Notes under the pieces: model-generated | The model's input: only the letters and a program-made list of their open reading frames with translations | The model's database searches: none | Told to the model about the DNA's origin: nothing | In this document: piece after piece, positions 27,767-40,644 of the stretch | How the letters are laid out: the number at the start of each line of letters is the position of its first letter | Position numbering within the stretch: the stretch's first letter is position 1 | Origin: Acidimicrobiales bacterium | GTDB taxonomy: Bacteria; Actinomycetota; Acidimicrobiia; Acidimicrobiales; Acidimicrobilacustridaceae | Direction: 5' to 3' | Length of the DNA stretch: 64,000 nucleotides | NCBI GenBank assembly: GCA_018401565.1 | Contig: JAGYKS010000025.1 | Location: 62,001-126,000, forward strand | Translations under genes and position numbers: made by a program

Positions 27767-27817
27767 CCGATTGGCCCGGTTAGCTGATTGACCTGGTTAG
27801 CTAATTGACCTGGTTAG
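27767..27817. repeat. 17-bp tandem repeat, three copies, containing the stop of the osmoprotectant-binding protein gene
   Basis: CCGATTGGCCCGGTTAG (27767-27783), CTGATTGACCTGGTTAG (27784-27800), CTAATTGACCTGGTTAG (27801-27817) and a partial fourth. Each copy has TTAG, so on the minus strand each could supply a TAA; the real stop uses the last copy (27814-27816). Confidence 0.85.
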
Positions 27818-28746
27818 CCGATGGGATTGTCGGCCAGCCACGCCGCAGCGATGTCGCGGGCGCTCTGCTTGTCCACGTCGAACTGCCGGTTGAGCTCGAT
27901 CAGCACCGGAGTGGTGAGCTTCTGGCTCACGGCGTTGACCACCTTGGCCATGGCCTCGCCGTAGGCGTCGATGAGTTCGGCGGTGACCACCGGCACGATG
28001 TTGTCGGCGGCCAGCAGGTTCTGGTCGTCTTCGAGCAGCACCCAGTTCTCGGAGGCGATACGGCCGTCGGTGGAAAACAGCACGGCCATGTCGATTTCGC
28101 CGTTGCCCAGTGCGGTTGCCACCACACCGGAGTCAAGGCCCACGAAGCTGCCAGAAAGATCCACGTCGTACACCGAGCGCAGGCCCGGGATGCAGAACGG
28201 GTTGGTCTCGCAGTCGGCAGGACCGCCCAGCTTGATGGGCGAGTCGAGGTTGGCCAGATCGCTGAGCTTGGTGATGCCCAGACGTTCGGACGTCTCGGCG
28301 GTGACCACGAAGGCGTTGGTGTCGACACCGGGTGCGGGCTCCAATGCTTCGAGGCCCAGGGGCTCGAGCTCGGTCTGCAGTTCGGCCAGAGTGGTGCTCA
28401 GGTTGCCCGAGGCCGTTCCGGCGTTGTCGTTGAGGAACTCCAGCAGGGAGGCCACGTACTCGGGGGCGAAGTTGATCTCACCGCTGGCGAAGGCACCCAT
28501 GGAGATGTCGCGAAAGCCCCCCAGGGTCTGGATGCGGGTGTCGTAGCCAGCGTCGGCCAACGCCTGGCTGTAGATCTCGGCCAGGATGGCCGACTCGCCG
28601 AAGTCCTGGGCCCCCAGAATGATCTGCGGCCCCTGTGTGGTGCCGGCGTCAGCTGTGTCGTCACTGCTGCACGCGCTGGCGATCAGGCCGAGAGCGGCAA
28701 GCAATGCCACGATCAGCAGTGTGGTGGACTTCATGGTCTTCGTCAT
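27814..28746 (-). CDS. Osmoprotectant (glycine betaine/choline-type) ABC transporter substrate-binding lipoprotein
   Basis: OpuAC/OpuCC-type binding protein of 310 residues: lipobox LGLIASACSS (Cys near residue 24), then ILGAQDFGESAILAEIYSQAL and a two-lobed periplasmic-binding fold with an APEYVASLLEFL segment. It captures quaternary ammonium osmolytes outside the membrane and passes them to the two permeases encoded upstream. The ATG at 28746 is preceded by GGAGGGG. It is the last of four leftward genes (ATPase, permease, permease, binding protein), the opuC-type order. Confidence 0.88.
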   Translation of the reverse strand: MTKTMKSTTLLIVALLAALGLIASACSSDDTADAGTTQGPQIILGAQDFGESAILAEIYSQALADAGYDTRIQTLGGFRDISMGAFASGEINFAPEYVASLLEFLNDNAGTASGNLSTTLAELQTELEPLGLEALEPAPGVDTNAFVVTAETSERLGITKLSDLANLDSPIKLGGPADCETNPFCIPGLRSVYDVDLSGSFVGLDSGVVATALGNGEIDMAVLFSTDGRIASENWVLLEDDQNLLAADNIVPVVTAELIDAYGEAMAKVVNAVSQKLTTPVLIELNRQFDVDKQSARDIAAAWLADNPIG

Positions 28747-28822
28747 GGCTTCCCCTCCGGGCAACGCACCCTTGTGCATCCAGGGCCTCAAGCATGACAC
28801 GCCGACTGGCGGCGTGACGGGC

Positions 28823-29569
28823 TCAGGCGGGGCGGCCGGGGTGGAACGGGGATGCAAGCGTGGGGTCGGGCGGTTCGTCCACGGGCCCGCCGGAGGGGGT
28901 CGTAGCCCAAGGACTGAGCCGGCGTTCCAGTTTTGACAACGCCACCTCAATACTGATGGTGAGCACCGACACCAACACCGCACCGGTGATGATCTTGCCG
29001 TCGTTTTGCTGGGCGAATCCTTCGAAGATGAGGGTGCCGAGACACTGGAATCCCACCCATGCCCCCAACGTGGCCGTTGCCACCACCTGGGTGGCCGACA
29101 CCCGGATGCCGGTCATCACCAGAGGAAGGGCGATGGGGGCCTCCACCTTCCACAGCTGCTGGCTGCGCCGCATGCCCACGCCGGCCGCAGCGTCGCGGAT
29201 GCGCGGGTCCACGCCCCGCACCCCGGTGTAGGTATTGGTGAACATCGGCGGAATGGCCAACAACGTGAGGGCAATGGCGGTGGGCCAGATGCTGAGCCCG
29301 CGACCGGCCTGGCTGAACACCCCGAACGCCAGCACCAACACCGCGAACGATGGCAGTGCCCGGCCGATGTTGGCCACCGACACCGCAGCCAGACCACCGC
29401 GCCGCACATGTCCGAACCCCAGGCCGGCCGGCACGGCAATGGCAGCGGCGACCACCACGGCGATTCCCGACACCAGAAGCTGGTTCACCGTCAGCCGCAG
29501 CAGACCCTTGGGGCCGGTCCAGTTGCCGGCGGTGGTCACGTAGTCGATGAACTCTCCGATGGCGCTCAC
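28823..29569 (-). CDS. Osmoprotectant ABC transporter permease
   Basis: 248-residue OpuCB/ProW-type inner-membrane permease with about five hydrophobic segments. The EAA-type cytoplasmic loop that contacts the ATPase is seen around VRGVDPRIRDAAAGVGMRRSQQLWKVEAPIALP. The GTG start overlaps the stop of the second permease gene (GTGA), so the two are coupled. Intact. Confidence 0.88.
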   Translation of the reverse strand: MSAIGEFIDYVTTAGNWTGPKGLLRLTVNQLLVSGIAVVVAAAIAVPAGLGFGHVRRGGLAAVSVANIGRALPSFAVLVLAFGVFSQAGRGLSIWPTAIALTLLAIPPMFTNTYTGVRGVDPRIRDAAAGVGMRRSQQLWKVEAPIALPLVMTGIRVSATQVVATATLGAWVGFQCLGTLIFEGFAQQNDGKIITGAVLVSVLTISIEVALSKLERRLSPWATTPSGGPVDEPPDPTLASPFHPGRPA

Positions 29570-30355
29570 AGGGTCGCCCCGGTCGGGTCGCCGGGTGCCC
29601 CGGTCGGGTGGCCATAGGCATGTTGTGTGTCACGTCGCAGTGCCGACGTCGACGCCGCTGTGCGATCCCAGGGGGTGAGCAGTCGCTGCGTTGCGATCAG
29701 GGCCACGTCGACGCTCACCGCCAAGGCGATGGACAGCGAGGCTCCCACCACGATGGGCGTGGTGAAGCTGCGACTGAGCCCATCAAGAATGAACACGCCG
29801 TACCCCCGAACCGACCAGGGCGGTGACGGTGACCAGACCGATGACGGTCACTGAGGCGATCCGAAGCCCGGCCACGATGGTCGGGGTGGCCAGTCGCAGG
29901 TCGACGGCGACGAACCGTCGAAACGGCGTGTAGCCCATGGCGTTGGCGGCATCGCGCACGTCGGCGGGCACGCCGTCCACCCCGGCCACGATGTTGCGGA
30001 CCAGGATCAGCAGTGTGTAGCTGACCAGGCCGATTTCGGCGGTGACGAACCCCAGGCCGGTGATGGGCACCAAAAAGGCGAACAGCGCCACACTGGGGAT
30101 GGAATACAGCACTCCCGACATCCACGTGATGGGGGCGTAGGTCCGGCGCCATCGCAGCGACACCATGGCCAGCACCACCGAGATGACCAGACCCACACCG
30201 AGGGCCACGGCGGTGAGTTGCAGGTGCTGGACGGTGCGCAGCCAGATCAGGTCGGCGTTGTTGCCGATCCAGTCCCACCAGATAAACGAGTCGGGGCCGT
30301 TGGCCACCGATGGCCAGATAGACGATGGCCAGATAAACGAGTCGGGGCCGTTCAA
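29566..30355 (-). CDS. Osmoprotectant ABC transporter permease (second subunit), frameshifted
   Basis: OpuC-type permease. Hydrophobic segments and the EAA loop (VPADVRDAANAMGYTPFRRFVAVDLRLATP) are in one frame. The last part (VFILDGLSRSFTTPIVVGASLSIALAV) is in another, with an indel near 29800. The start is unclear. A TTG overlapping the ATPase stop begins the frame, but the first 20 residues are encoded by a duplicated DNA segment (NGPDSFIW occurs twice). The GTG at the second copy (VANGPDSFIWWDW) may be the ancestral start. Confidence 0.82.
30278..30352. repeat. Nested direct repeats at the ATPase/permease junction
   Basis: A 24-bp sequence (beginning CCAGATAAACGAG, ending GGCCGTT) occurs identically at 30278-30301 and 30329-30352. 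Between them a 15-bp unit, GATGGCCAGATAGAC / GATGGCCAGATAAAC, is tandem at 30309-30323 and 30324-30338. The second 24-bp copy includes the first base of the ATPase stop codon. Confidence 0.9.
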
Positions 30356-31452
30356 CGCAGGCCGTCGCTGATCTGGTCGATGGTGATCATGCCCAGGTAG
30401 CGGCCGTCGGGGTCGATCACTGCGGCGGCCAGCATCGGTGAGGTGACCACCACGTCCAGCGCCTCGCGCAGCACCGTAGCGGGCTGCACCACGGTGGTGA
30501 ACGGGCGCAGCTCAGCCTCGGCCACGGTGGCCTGGCCGTTGAGGTCGCCGCCGTCGACCCATCCCAGAAGCCGACCGTCGTCAACCACTCCCACCCATGT
30601 CATGTTGGCCGCAGCCATCGCCGAGCGGGCTGTGGCCGGTGTGTCGGTGGGCGACACGATGGCGCCACCGCTGGGGGTCACGTCAGCAACGTGGAGCAGG
30701 CCCATGCGACGCAGCCCGCGTTCGGCCCCCAGAAACTGCTCCACGAAGGCGCTGGCCGGTTGCCGCAGCACGTTGGTGGGGGTGTCGTACTGCTCGAGTC
30801 GCCCGCCCACGTTGACCACGGCGATGCGGTCGGCCAGGCGCAGGGCCTCATCCACGTCATGGGTGACCAGCACAATGGTCTTGCCCAACCGCTGCTGCAG
30901 GTCCAGCAGTTCGTCCTGCAACCGGTGGCGCACGATGGGGTCCACGGCGCTGTACGGCTCGTCCATGAGCAGTACCGGAGGGTCAGCGGCCAGCGCCCGG
31001 GCCACACCCACCCGTTGCTGCTGGCCGCCCGACAACGCAGCCGGGTAGCGGTCAAGCAAATCGGGAGCGAGGCCCACGAGTTCGGCCAGTTCGGTTACCC
31101 GTGCGGCGGTGCGGGCCTTGTCCCAGCCCAGCAATCCCGGCACCGTGGCGATGTTGTCGGCCACCGTCCGATGGGGGAACAACCCCGTCTGCTGGATGAC
31201 GTACCCGAGACGCCGTCGCAGCTCGTGCACCGGCTGGCTGCGGATGTCGGTGCCCTCAACCAGGATCTGGCCGCTGGTGGGTTCCACCAGCCGGTTCACC
31301 ATGCGCAGCACGGTGGTCTTGCCGCACCCCGACGGGCCCACCAGCACGGTGATGGTTCCGGTGGCGATGCTCAGGCTGAGGTGGCCCACCGCCACGTCGG
31401 CGCTGCCGGGGAACTGCTTGGTCACGTCATTCAGCACGATGGCCGCGTCCAT
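30352..31452 (-). CDS. Osmoprotectant ABC transporter ATPase with CBS domains
   Basis: 366-residue OpuCA/ProV-type ATPase: Walker A GPSGCGKT (39-46), signature LSGGQQQR, Walker B LLMDEP, H-loop VTHD. After about residue 250 two CBS motifs follow (one around MTWVGVVDDGRLLGWVD, one near the end with DPDGRYLGMI). In OpuA-type transporters these sense ionic strength or nucleotides and gate transport. The ATG at 31452 has GAGGGG upstream. It is first gene of the four-gene operon and divergent from clpB. Confidence 0.9.
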   Translation of the reverse strand: MDAAIVLNDVTKQFPGSADVAVGHLSLSIATGTITVLVGPSGCGKTTVLRMVNRLVEPTSGQILVEGTDIRSQPVHELRRRLGYVIQQTGLFPHRTVADNIATVPGLLGWDKARTAARVTELAELVGLAPDLLDRYPAALSGGQQQRVGVARALAADPPVLLMDEPYSAVDPIVRHRLQDELLDLQQRLGKTIVLVTHDVDEALRLADRIAVVNVGGRLEQYDTPTNVLRQPASAFVEQFLGAERGLRRMGLLHVADVTPSGGAIVSPTDTPATARSAMAAANMTWVGVVDDGRLLGWVDGGDLNGQATVAEAELRPFTTVVQPATVLREALDVVVTSPMLAAAVIDPDGRYLGMITIDQISDGLR

Positions 31453-31641
31453 GGCATTCCCCTCATCGGCCGTGCAGTGGGGCCAACGGTAGCGGCTGTG
31501 TGGATGGCGTGGTGGTCCCGGCGCTGCCATTGGCGGTGGGGATTTCGTTGCCATTTCATAGAATTGGATGGATTGCCAACATTCATCGACACGATCCATC
31601 ACCACGATCTGTCGGCATGATCTGCAAGGAACGCAACACAC

Positions 31642-34122
<2,481 letters not shown>

Positions 34123-34196
34123 CCGGTACCCGTTAGGGGTTCATCTGCCCTGCGGCTAGTGTCGTCGGGTACCACGAGTGAGTGTGAACGGAGTAG

Positions 34197-35480
<1,284 letters not shown>

Positions 35481-35535
35481 GGCGGCAGTCAACAGTGAAG
35501 GCGACGATGACCGAGTTCGTGCAGGTGGGTACCCG

Positions 35536-36764
35536 ATGAGAGTGGCGGTTGTGGGATCGGGCGGCCGTGAGCACGCCTTGGCCACAGTGCTGGGACGCAC
35601 CGCCGACGTGGTGGTCACCCCTGGCAATCCCGGCATCCCCGGGTCGGCGTCACTTGACCCTGAGTCGCTTGGACCCGACGTGGCCGATCTGGTGGTCATC
35701 GGCCCCGAGGCACCGCTGGTTGATGGTCTGGCCGACCGGTTGCGGGCGTCGGGCCAGCGGGTGGTCGGCCCCGGTGCCGACGGTGCCCGTCTCGAGGGAT
35801 CCAAGGCATGGATGAAGCAGCTGTTCGTGGAGTCGGGCATTCCCACCGCCCGCCATGGCGCCTTCGACACCACGGCCCCGGCGCTGGCATTCCTCGACAC
35901 CCTGGGTGACCTGTTCGTGGTCAAGACCGACGGTCTGGCCGCCGGCAAGGGCGTGGTCGTCACCACCAGCCGTGTCGAGGCCGAGCAGGCCGTGCGCGAG
36001 TACCTGTCGGGTTCGGCCTTTGGCGACGCCGGCCGGCGCATCATCATCGAAGAGGGGTTCACCGGGCCCGAACTGAGTGTGTTCGCCCTTTGCGACGGCA
36101 CCCGGGCCGTGGCCATGGGTGCGGCGCGTGACCACAAGCGCATCGGTGACGGCGACACCGGCCCCAACACCGGCGGCATGGGCGCTTCTCTCCGGTGCCA
36201 GGGGCCGACGATGCCTTTGTGGACACGGTGATGGACCTCGCCATCGAACCCACCGTGGCCGCCCTGCGCAGCCGGGGGATCGACTACCGGGGCTTTTTGT
36301 TCTGTGGGCTCATGCTCACCCCCGACGGGCCCAAGGTGCTGGAGTACAACGTGCGGTTCGGTGACCCCGAGGCCCAGGTGGTGCTGCCCCGGCTGACCGG
36401 GGATCTGGCTGGCCTGCTGGCCTCGGCTGCCGACGGCGCGTTGACCGACGCCCCCGCGTTTGACGACGGTGCCGCCGTCACCGTGGTGTGCGCCGCACCG
36501 GGCTACCCGTTTGCCCCCGAGACCGGCACCCCCATCACCGGGCTCGACGATGCCGGTGCCGTCGACGGGGTGACCGTGTTTTGCGCCGGGGTGGCGGCCG
36601 ATCCCGACATCGCCGGTGGGCTGGTCACCGCCGGTGGTCGGGTGCTGGCCATCACCGGTCAGGGGCCCGATGCCGCCATCGCCCGTCAGCGTGCCTACGA
36701 CGCCGTGGGTCGGGTGCACTTCGACGGCATGCAGGTGCGGTCAGACATCGCCACCAGCGCCTAA
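35536..36764 (+). CDS. purD: Phosphoribosylamine-glycine ligase (GARS), frameshifted
   Basis: Second step of purine synthesis, making GAR from PRA, glycine and ATP. ATP-grasp enzyme: VVGSGGREHAL at the N-terminus, KTDGLAAGKGVVV, GPNTGGMGA, and the metal-binding EYNVRFGDPEAQ. One base is missing near 36186, right after GGMGA; the sequence resumes as SPVPGADDAF in another frame. Repaired length is about 410 residues. Its stop codon TAA forms part of the -10 box of purB. Confidence 0.94.
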
Positions 36765-36767
36765 CGT
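36762..36767 (+). promoter_or_regulatory. -10 box of leaderless purB
   Basis: TAACGT, 7 nt before the ATG at 36775; it includes the stop codon of purD. Confidence 0.45.
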
Positions 36768-36774
36768 GGCGGCG

Positions 36775-38205
36775 ATGACCACACCGCCATTGGCCGACGT
36801 GCTGGCCACCCGGTATGCCAGTCCCGAGATGGTGAGCATCTGGTCGCCCCATCGCAAGGTCACCGCCGAGCGGGAACTGTGGTTGGCGGTGCTCGAAGCG
36901 CAGGCCGACCTGGGCCTCGGTGTGGACCGGTCGGTCATCGACGACTACCGGGCCGTGATCGACCAGGTGGATCTGGAATCCATCGACCGCCGCGAGCGCC
37001 AGACCCGCCACGACGTGAAGGCCCGCATCGAGGAGTTCTGCGCCCTGGCCGGGCACGAGCAGATCCACAAGGGCATGACCAGCCGCGATCTCACCGAGAA
37101 CGTGGAGCAGATGCAGGTGCGCCAGTCACTCGAACTGGTGCGTGACCGGTGTGTGGCCGTGCTGGCCCGCCTGGCCGACCTGGCCACCCGGTACGAGGCG
37201 CTGGTGCTCACCGGACGCACCCACAACGTGCCGGCCCAGGCCGTCACGCTGGGCAAGCGCATCGCCAACGCCGGTCAGGAACTCCTGGTGGCCTTCGGGC
37301 GCCTCGAGCACCTGCTGGCCACCTACCCGTTGCGTGGCATCAAGGGCCCGGTCGGCACCCAGCAGGACATGCTCGACCTGTTGGGCGATACGGGGTCGGT
37401 CGACGAGCTCGAGCGCCGCATCGCCGACCATCTGGGGTTCGCCGCCGTGCTCACCAACGTGGGCCAGGTGTACCCCCGGTCGCTGGACTTCGAGGTGGTG
37501 TCGGCGCTGGTGCAGGTGGCATCGGGCCCGGCCAACCTGGCGCTCACCGTCCGGCTCATGGCCGGTCACGAGCTGGCCACCGAGGGGTTCGCCCCCGGCC
37601 AGGTGGGGTCGTCGGCCATGCCCCACAAGATGAACACCCGGTCGTGCGAGCGGGTGGGTGGCCTGGGCACCGTGTTGCAGGGCTATCTGGCCATGGTCAC
37701 CGGGCTGGTGGGTGACCAGTGGAACGAAGGCGACGTGAGCTGTTCGGTGGTGCGCCGGGTGGCGCTGCCGGGTGCGTTTTTGGCCATCGACGGCATGTTC
37801 GAGACGTTCCTGCATGTCCTCGACGACTTCGGGGCCTACCCGGCGGTGGTGGAGCGCGAGCTGCGTCGGTACCTGCCGTTTTTGGGCACCACCAAGGTGC
37901 TCATGGCGTCGGTGCGCTCGGGCATGGGTCGCGAACAGGCCCACGAGGTGATCAAGGAACACGCCGTGGCCGCTGCGCTGGCCATGCGCGAGCAGGGCGG
38001 TGACGGCGGCGAGGACCTGCTGACCCGTCTGGCCGGCGACCCTCGCCTGGGGCTGGACCGTGCCGCCCTCGACGCCTTGCTGGCCGAGCCGCTGGAGTTC
38101 ACCGGGACGGCCCGCAACCAGGTGGCGGCCTTCGCCGACGAGGTGGCCGGCGTGGTGGCACGCCATGGCGCCGCCGCCGCCTACGACCCCGCACCCATCC
38201 TGTGA
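36775..38205 (+). CDS. purB: Adenylosuccinate lyase
   Basis: Cleaves fumarate from SAICAR and from adenylosuccinate, so it acts in both IMP and AMP synthesis. 476 residues, intact, with the fumarase/aspartase signature SSAMPHKMNTRSCERV, HEQIHKGMTSRDLTEN (substrate His/Ser region) and TGRTHNVPAQA. Its stop codon is inside a 14-bp tandem repeat that extends toward purC. Confidence 0.95.
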   Translation: MTTPPLADVLATRYASPEMVSIWSPHRKVTAERELWLAVLEAQADLGLGVDRSVIDDYRAVIDQVDLESIDRRERQTRHDVKARIEEFCALAGHEQIHKGMTSRDLTENVEQMQVRQSLELVRDRCVAVLARLADLATRYEALVLTGRTHNVPAQAVTLGKRIANAGQELLVAFGRLEHLLATYPLRGIKGPVGTQQDMLDLLGDTGSVDELERRIADHLGFAAVLTNVGQVYPRSLDFEVVSALVQVASGPANLALTVRLMAGHELATEGFAPGQVGSSAMPHKMNTRSCERVGGLGTVLQGYLAMVTGLVGDQWNEGDVSCSVVRRVALPGAFLAIDGMFETFLHVLDDFGAYPAVVERELRRYLPFLGTTKVLMASVRSGMGREQAHEVIKEHAVAAALAMREQGGDGGEDLLTRLAGDPRLGLDRAALDALLAEPLEFTGTARNQVAAFADEVAGVVARHGAAAAYDPAPIL

Positions 38206-38241
38206 TGGCGGGCCTGTGATGGCGGGTCCTGTGATGGCGGG
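38199..38241. repeat. 14-15-bp tandem repeat, three copies, spanning the purB stop
   Basis: CCTGTGATGGCGGG at 38199-38212 and 38228-38241, and the same plus T at 38213-38227. Each copy carries TGTGATG, that is a stop (TGA) overlapping potential GTG/ATG starts. The first copy supplies the real purB stop (38203-38205) and purC starts just after the third. Confidence 0.9.
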
Positions 38242-38243
38242 CC

Positions 38244-39158
38244 ATGATGTGCGCTCAGACACCCGAGGCCGTCATCCCCGATCTCCCACTGGTGGCGTCA
38301 GGCAAGGTGCGGGACGTCTACGACGCCGGCGACGGCCGTCTGTTGCTGGTGGCGTCGGATCGCATCTCGGCGTTCGACGTGGTGATGGACGAACCCATCG
38401 CCGACAAGGGCCGGGTGCTCACGGCCATGAGCGCGTTCTGGTTCGCCCATCTCGGTGACGTGGTGGCCAACCACCTGATCAGCACCGACGTTGCCGACCT
38501 GCCCGACGGTGCCCGTCTGCCCGGTCTGGCCGGACGGATCATGTTGTGCCGTGCCGCCGAGATGCTGCCGGTGGAGTGCATCGTGCGGGGCTACATCACC
38601 GGGTCGGCGTGGAAGGAGTACAGCGCCGGGGGCACCATGCACGCCATGGCCATGCCCGCCGGCCTGCTGGAGGCGTCCCAGCTTCCCGAGCCGGTGTTCA
38701 CCCCCTCCACCAAAGCCGAGATGGGTGACCACGACGAAAACATCAGCTTCCAGCGGGCCGCCGACCTCGTGGGCGCCGAACTGGCCGCCCGGCTGCGGGA
38801 CGTGGCCGTGGAGCTGTACCGCAGCGGTGCCCAGTGGGCCGCCGAGCGGGGCATCATCATCGCCGACACCAAGTTCGAGTTCGGGCTGGTGGACGGTGAG
38901 CTGGTGCTGGCCGACGAGGTGCTCACCCCCGACTCGTCGAGGTTCTGGCCCGCCGACCTGTGGCACCCCGGGGCCACTCCGCCGTCGTTCGACAAGCAAC
39001 CGGTGCGTGACTACCTCGACGGTCTGGACTGGGACAAGCGTCCCCCGGCCCCGCCGCTGCCGCCGTCGGTGGTCGACGCCACCGCGGCGCGTTACCGCGA
39101 CGCCTACGAACGCATCACCGGTCTGGCGCTCGCCGACTGGCCCGGACACAGCGTGTGA
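38244..39158 (+). CDS. purC: SAICAR synthetase (phosphoribosylaminoimidazole-succinocarboxamide synthase)
   Basis: Joins CAIR and aspartate with ATP. 304 residues, intact: SGKVRDVYDAGDGRLLLVASDRISAFDVV (nucleotide-binding start), VECIVRGYITGSAWKEY, and IIADTKFEFG (signature). ATGATG at 38244 gives two adjacent possible starts. No purE/purK is present in the window, so CAIR formation must be encoded elsewhere. Confidence 0.95.
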   Translation: MMCAQTPEAVIPDLPLVASGKVRDVYDAGDGRLLLVASDRISAFDVVMDEPIADKGRVLTAMSAFWFAHLGDVVANHLISTDVADLPDGARLPGLAGRIMLCRAAEMLPVECIVRGYITGSAWKEYSAGGTMHAMAMPAGLLEASQLPEPVFTPSTKAEMGDHDENISFQRAADLVGAELAARLRDVAVELYRSGAQWAAERGIIIADTKFEFGLVDGELVLADEVLTPDSSRFWPADLWHPGATPPSFDKQPVRDYLDGLDWDKRPPAPPLPPSVVDATAARYRDAYERITGLALADWPGHSV

Positions 39159-39192
39159 CTGCCATGGTGGCCGCGTGTGCGACGATGGGCTC

Positions 39193-39465
39193 ATGATCTT
39201 CGACGTACAGGTTGAGGTCGTGTTGCGGCCCGGCATCGCCGACCCGGCCGGCAGCACCATCGAAAGGTCCCTGCCCACTCTCGGCTTTGCCGGCGTGAGT
39301 GGTGTGCGGGTGGGAAAGAGCATCCGCTTCACCGTGGACGCCACCGACGAGGCCGCCGCCACCGCCGAGGTGGGCGACATGTGTGCACGCTTTCTCACCA
39401 ATCCGGTGATCGAGGATGCCGTGATCACGGTGACTGCGTCAGACGCCGGGTCGGGCGGCTCGTGA
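39193..39465 (+). CDS. purS: FGAM synthase subunit PurS
   Basis: 90-residue small subunit that bridges PurQ and PurL in the three-part FGAM synthase. Typical ferredoxin-like pattern: VEVVLRPGIADPAGSTIERSL, GVSGVRVGKSIRF, and a closing ARFLTNPVIEDAVITV. The stop overlaps the purQ start (GTGA). Confidence 0.93.
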   Translation: MIFDVQVEVVLRPGIADPAGSTIERSLPTLGFAGVSGVRVGKSIRFTVDATDEAAATAEVGDMCARFLTNPVIEDAVITVTASDAGSGGS

Positions 39466-40135
39466 CCACCACCATCGGGGTGGTGCTGTTCCCCGGGACC
39501 AACTGCGAGTTCGACACCGCCGACGCCATGCGCTCGCTGGGCGCCCAGACCGAACTGCTGTGGCATCACCGTCCCGACGTGGCCGGGGTGGACGCCATCG
39601 TGATCCCCGGCGGTTTCGCCCACGGTGATTACCTCCGTCCGGGGCCATCGCCCGGTTTTCACCGGTGATGGAGGCCGTGGCCCGTTTTGCCGCCGACGGG
39701 GGTCCGGTGGTGGGCATCTGCAACGGGTTTCAGGTGCTGACCGAAGCCGGTCTGTTGCCCGGCGCACTGCAAAAGAACGCCGGGCTCAAGTTCGTGTGCG
39801 CCCCGGCCGAAGTGCGCGTTGAGACCACAAGGTCGGTGCTCACCAGTCAGGCGTCGGTGGGCCAGGTGCTGTCCATTCCGGTGAACCACTTTGAGGGCAA
39901 CTACACCTGCTCGCCCGAAACACTGGCCCAACTGCAATCCGAGGATCGGGTGGTGGTGCGGTACGTGGACAACCCCAATGGGTCGGTGGACGACATCGCC
40001 GGGATCTGCAATGAGGGCCGCAACGTTGTGGGGCTCATGCCCCATCCCGAGCGGGCGTCGTCCCCGTTGCTTGGGTCCACTGACGGCCTGGTGCTGTTGG
40101 GATCGCTGCTGGGCGCAGCCACCGCCGGGGTCTGA
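39462..40135 (+). CDS. purQ: FGAM synthase glutaminase subunit PurQ, frameshifted
   Basis: Class I glutamine amidotransferase providing ammonia to Pur[17 protein letters not shown] and [12 protein letters not shown] are at the N-terminus, the catalytic Cys is in [10 protein letters not shown], and the His/Glu pair in [10 protein letters not shown] appears to be missing from a GGGG run near 39643, which splits the gene; restoring it gives [12 protein letters not shown], as in the family. About 224 residues repaired. The GTG start overlaps purS. Confidence 0.94.
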
Positions 40136-40153
40136 CCGGTCTGACGGGACTGA

Positions 40154-40192
40154 CCCGGGTTCATGTCCCCGGGTTCGTGCCCCGGGTTCTTG
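40154..40192. repeat. 13-bp tandem repeat, three copies, after purQ
   Basis: CCCGGGTTCATGT, CCCCGGGTTCGTG, CCCCGGGTTCTTG at 40154, 40167 and 40180, in the convergent gap between purQ and the small leftward gene. The preceding 20 bp (CTGACCGGTCTGACGGGACT) are also repetitive and contain the purQ stop motif CTGAC three times. Confidence 0.8.
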
Positions 40193-40214
40193 CCCCAGGC
40201 GGCGATGTGGCTGG

Positions 40215-40631
40215 TCAGGCAGCCCGGGAAATGCCGGCGGAGCGCAGCACGGTTGCCGGCACGCCCAGTTCACGCCACGCTGCATACGAGATGCCTTTGC
40301 GCTGCGAGTAGGCGGCAGCATTGAGGACGAACTGCTTTTCAAGCTCGTCGATGTCCACGGTGGTGGTGGCATTGTCGAGTTCGTCGAGAAGGTCCATGCG
40401 TTCCTGGATGAGATGGACCCTCTTGAGGGGGTCGGCCTCGCTGATTTCGACGTCAATGGCGTCGAGGCGCTTTTTGATGCCAGCCGGGGTGCGGCGGCGG
40501 CCACGACGTGGCTTGTTTCGCTCGAGCGCCTCGAGGTAACTGCGCACCGCCCGGCCCTGGGCCCGGCCCTCGGCCAGAGCGGCCTTGTGCTCGTCGGTCA
40601 TTTTGGATTCGGTACCGCTTTTTCCAGCCAT
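40215..40631 (-). CDS. Hypothetical protein, helical and charged
   Basis: 138 residues from the ATG at 40631 (or 149 from 40664). Not recognised. The middle is strongly charged and helical with a basic patch (NKPRRGRRRTPAG) and coiled-coil character (KRLDAIDVEISEADPLKRVHLIQERMDLLDELDN). The C-terminus (AAYSQRKGISYAAWRELGVPATVLRSAGI) reads like a small helix-turn-helix of the type in 'recognise substrate, start motif' regulators, so a DNA-associated role is possible (inference). TAACAC lies 7 nt before the start, consistent with a leaderless message. Confidence 0.65.
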   Translation of the reverse strand: MAGKSGTESKMTDEHKAALAEGRAQGRAVRSYLEALERNKPRRGRRRTPAGIKKRLDAIDVEISEADPLKRVHLIQERMDLLDELDNATTTVDIDELEKQFVLNAAAYSQRKGISYAAWRELGVPATVLRSAGISRAA

Positions 40632-40638
40632 GTCATAA

Positions 40639-40644
40639 GTGTTA
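40639..40644 (-). promoter_or_regulatory. -10 box of the small leftward gene
   Basis: TAACAC on the minus strand, 7 nt before the ATG at 40631, with TTGCAT (40661-40666) about 16 bp further upstream as a possible -35. Confidence 0.4.

Noticed and set aside
31453..31641. A HAIR/HspR site upstream of clpB
   Set aside because: No ACTCAAG or CTTGAGT half-site is visible; only weak inverted bits such as TTGG-n8-CCAA.
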